Assembly: GCF_000152805.1 (NCBI RefSeq)
Contig: NZ_CH902578.1
Coordinates: 2,861,029-2,925,028 of the forward strand
Direction: 5' to 3'
DNA from: Maritimibacter alkaliphilus HTCC2654
Lineage (GTDB): Bacteria; Pseudomonadota; Alphaproteobacteria; Rhodobacterales; Rhodobacteraceae
Length of the DNA: 64,000 nucleotides
In this document: one piece after another, positions 63,333 through 64,000 of the stretch
Layout: each line of letters begins with the position of its first letter
How positions within the stretch are numbered: position 1 is the stretch's first letter
Notes under the pieces: generated by a model
What the model saw: the letters and a program-made list of their open reading frames with translations, nothing else
Databases searched by the model: none
Told to the model about the DNA's origin: nothing
Made by a program: the position numbers and the translations under genes

Positions 63333-64000
63333 ATGGCGCAGCAAAACGAAGAGGCGCTGGGCATGGGCATCTTCGGACGCCGGGCGAGGCGTGGAATCGC
63401 GCCGTCGGAACTTCTGGCGGCGGCGTTGTGCTGCCTCTGGCTCGTTGGCGCCGCGATCTATTTCCTGTTGATGGGGAACGACTTTTCCGCGGGCGGTGCC
63501 GGTGGCTTCATCATGACTCTGCTCGCCGTGTTCCTGCCCGTGGCGGTCATCTGGCTGGCCGCCTCCGCCGCGCGGTCGGCTCGGATCATGCGCGAAGAGA
63601 CGGTGCGGCTACAGTCGACCATCGACGCCATGCGTCACAGCTACCTGACCCAATCGCACGCGCATCATGCCGAGCGAAACCCCGAGGTCGAAGCCAAGAT
63701 CGCGCGGCTCGAGCAGGCGCAGAAACAGACGGAACAGGCGCTTACCACCTTCTCCACGACGCGCAATCTGGTGCGGGCCGAGGCCGAAATCCCGCGACCC
63801 CATGCGCAGCCGGTCGTCGAAGAGCAACCGTCGCTCGCGTTGGAACCTCAGGCCGCCGACACGGCCCCGCCGCTTGAGCGGGACGACATGATAAAGGCGC
63901 TGCATTTCCCGGAGAACGCCGAGGATGAAGCGGGGTTCGCCGCCCTGCGGCGGGCGTTGAAGGACAGAAAGGTCGCGGGGCTGGTGACGGCGGCGCAAGA
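63333..64000 (+). CDS. membrane protein of unknown function, cut by the window end
   Basis: The frame runs off the end of the window. It encodes a short basic start (GIFGRRARRGIAPSE) and two membrane helices (LLAAALCCLWLVGAAIYFLL and FIMTLLAVFLPVAVIWLAAS). A cytoplasmic coiled-coil-like region with EAKIARLEQAQKQTEQAL and a Pro/Glu-rich stretch follow. I do not recognise a characterised family. ATG 63333 has GGGGGCG upstream; a GTG at 63297, five bases after greA, is in frame and would add 12 residues. Confidence 0.7.
   Translation, partial: MAQQNEEALGMGIFGRRARRGIAPSELLAAALCCLWLVGAAIYFLLMGNDFSAGGAGGFIMTLLAVFLPVAVIWLAASAARSARIMREETVRLQSTIDAMRHSYLTQSHAHHAERNPEVEAKIARLEQAQKQTEQALTTFSTTRNLVRAEAEIPRPHAQPVVEEQPSLALEPQAADTAPPLERDDMIKALHFPENAEDEAGFAALRRALKDRKVAGLVTAAQ

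Overview
This 64 kb window is chromosomal DNA from an alphaproteobacterium, most likely a member of the Rhodobacterales (Rhodobacteraceae/Roseobacter group). I base this on the high G+C and on conserved gene orders: pckA opposite chvI-chvG-hprK-rapZ-PTS IIA-ptsH, a short C-terminal-only HPr kinase, etfBA next to a 3-hydroxybutyryl-CoA dehydrogenase, a methylsuccinyl-CoA dehydrogenase of the ethylmalonyl-CoA pathway, and an hmu haem operon that carries its own exbB, exbD and tonB genes. Most of the window is dense core metabolism. There is no prophage, insertion sequence, CRISPR array or toxin-antitoxin locus that I can see.

Layout. 1-1510: the 3' part of a 23S rRNA, a 5S rRNA and a strong terminator. 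1.5-4.8 kb: a cytosolic Asp-box propeller, a GT2 glycosyltransferase, an RmlC-like cupin without the usual catalytic histidine, and initiator tRNA-Met. 4.9-13.1 kb: a self-contained haem uptake locus, with a TonB-dependent receptor facing hmuSTUV-exbB-exbD1-exbD2-tonB. 13.2-17.2 kb: a fused indolepyruvate ferredoxin oxidoreductase facing an Lrp/AsnC regulator across a large inverted repeat. 17.6-23.6 kb: urea ABC transporter urtABCDE, with urtA broken by three single-base indels. 23.6-30.4 kb: a methyltransferase, DUF924, an orphan VirD4/TraG-like ATPase, a small membrane protein, a SnoaL-like protein, methylsuccinyl-CoA dehydrogenase, a TauE/SafE permease and DUF3859. 30.4-38 kb: pckA, the ChvGI two-component system and a regulatory PTS branch. 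38-45 kb: hbd, DUF6473, etfAB, VOC and GyrI-like proteins, smpB, an exported unknown and dapA. 45-51 kb: lytic transglycosylase, EamA exporter, split MnmC functions, tag and an EAL phosphodiesterase. 51-55 kb: phaA, a patatin-like hydrolase, phaB and a second EamA exporter. 55-64 kb: a YdcH-like coiled coil, TrmN6-like methyltransferase, DUF2007, polyprenyl diphosphate synthase, alpha/beta hydrolase, ispE, a TPR protein, ETF-ubiquinone oxidoreductase, greA and a gene cut by the window edge.

How it fits together. PhaA and PhaB make 3-hydroxybutyryl-CoA, which feeds polyhydroxybutyrate or the ethylmalonyl-CoA pathway. In that pathway methylsuccinyl-CoA dehydrogenase should pass electrons to EtfAB and then to ETF-QO, and all of these are encoded here. 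The haem locus encodes every layer from outer membrane to cytoplasm, including the proton-driven motor.

The most unusual signals are an ExbD pair in which one partner has Asn in place of the essential membrane Asp, the operator-like inverted repeat beside the indolepyruvate oxidoreductase, a match to the PhaR operator inside the phaA promoter, a probable CTG start codon for ispE, and the damaged urtA.
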